From Plenodomus lindquistii (lineage: Eukaryota; Ascomycota; Dothideomycetes; Pleosporales; Leptosphaeriaceae), in NCBI GenBank assembly GCA_025504975.1, contig JANUWI010000011.1, positions 1,054,001 to 1,118,000 of the forward strand: 64,000 bases of DNA, in the 5' to 3' direction. Below the pieces are notes generated by a model that saw only the letters and a program-made list of their open reading frames with translations, was not told the DNA's origin and made no database searches. Positions within the stretch are counted from its first letter, which is position 1, and the number at the start of each line of letters is the position of its first letter. The position numbers were made by a program, and so were the translations under genes. Of the stretch, positions 63,745 to 64,000 are shown one piece after another.

Positions 63745-64000
63745 TCACTCCTGCCCTTCAGCACGATATCCGTCCAGTCCCCTCAAGATCTTCTCACGGA
63801 CATCTGGGCGTCCCAGCCACGAGACGTACCAGGTAGACTGATTGTGTTTGACCCGACATTTGGTATCCCAGCGCCCATCAACACTACTATTATGCCTCCA
63901 ATACTCATCGTCCAAGTTCTTGCCCTTTGGCTTGGAGCGATCCATGCAGTCCAGACACAGCCCTTGAAAGTAGCTCACAGTGTTGGCCTTGGCCTTGAGC
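63745..64000 (-). CDS. Uncharacterised fungal protein, C-terminal end (5' cut by window edge)
   Basis: The minus-strand frame is open from the window edge to TGA at 63745; no ATG lies inside, so at least 84 C-terminal residues of a longer protein. Visible motif C-L-D-C-M-D-R-S-K-P-K-G, then Y-W-R-H-N, W-D-T-K-C-R-V-K-H-N-Q-S-T-W-Y and R-P-D-V-R-E. I recall this C-L-D-C-M-D pattern at the C termini of fungal proteins, some with BTB domains, but cannot confirm it. The Cys/His content could bind a metal. Confidence 0.6.
   Translation of the reverse strand, partial: LKAKANTVSYFQGLCLDCMDRSKPKGKNLDDEYWRHNSSVDGRWDTKCRVKHNQSTWYVSWLGRPDVREKILRGLDGYRAEGQE

Overview
This window is nuclear DNA of a filamentous ascomycete (Pezizomycotina; Dothideomycetes is my best guess, by inference only). 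The evidence is intron-rich genes with short introns (mostly 46-150 bp, GTANGT donors, CTAAC/CTGAC branch points), CT-rich leaders before start codons, no operon structure, fungal-restricted families (PNGase A-like amidase, DUF7918, Aim19, fungal F-box proteins) and eukaryotic housekeeping genes. Twenty-four protein genes can be modelled with confidence, plus one intron-containing nuclear tRNA-Asn, three weaker small or partial genes and three probable gene relics. Exon boundaries were worked out by hand from splice signals, reading phase and family conservation.

Layout. 1-6.6 kb: the 3' part of RNR1 (ribonucleotide reductase large subunit, cut by the left edge), a YciI-domain protein, a membrane-anchored polysaccharide deacetylase and an F-box protein. 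7.0 kb: tRNA-Asn. 8.5-10.3 kb: a secreted M28 aminopeptidase with a probable 1-nt frameshift near its C terminus. 12.5-18.6 kb: a DUF1279 mitochondrial protein, a small conserved unknown protein and a secreted PNGase A-type amidase. 18.6-23.4 kb is the largest gene-free stretch. 23.4-34.2 kb: an EamA drug/metabolite transporter, a DUF7918 protein with SUMO-type motifs, FMT1 and CCZ1 (divergent), a possible small Q-rich protein and a GPI-type aspartic protease. 34.2-37 kb is mostly non-coding and holds a 30-bp tandem repeat. 37-53.4 kb is dense: RHO1, UFD2, NDC1, PEP12, a PHD/winged-helix protein and the SCY1-like pseudokinase CEX1. 53.6-60.1 kb: AIM19, a DnaJ membrane chaperone, a cytochrome heme lyase, ERG19 (mevalonate diphosphate decarboxylase) and a PAQR/Izh receptor. 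60.9-64 kb: a small basic protein, a multi-lesion relic, a YghA-type SDR and the C-terminal end of an unknown Cys-containing protein cut by the right edge.

The genes do not form a pathway cluster. There is no backbone biosynthetic enzyme, no transposon, no CRISPR and no prophage. Several are arranged head-to-head with 0.3-1.5 kb between starts (FMT1/CCZ1, RHO1/UFD2, NDC1/PEP12, PHD/CEX1, AIM19/DnaJ, heme lyase/ERG19). Many serve endomembrane or mitochondrial biology, but this looks like ordinary housekeeping composition. I found no clearly new system. The points most worth checking are the frameshifted genes, two GC-AG introns, the SUMO-site/SIM tail of the DUF7918 protein, the PHD-zinc-winged-helix architecture, and a perfect 11-bp inverted repeat carrying CRE-like half sites upstream of the SDR gene.
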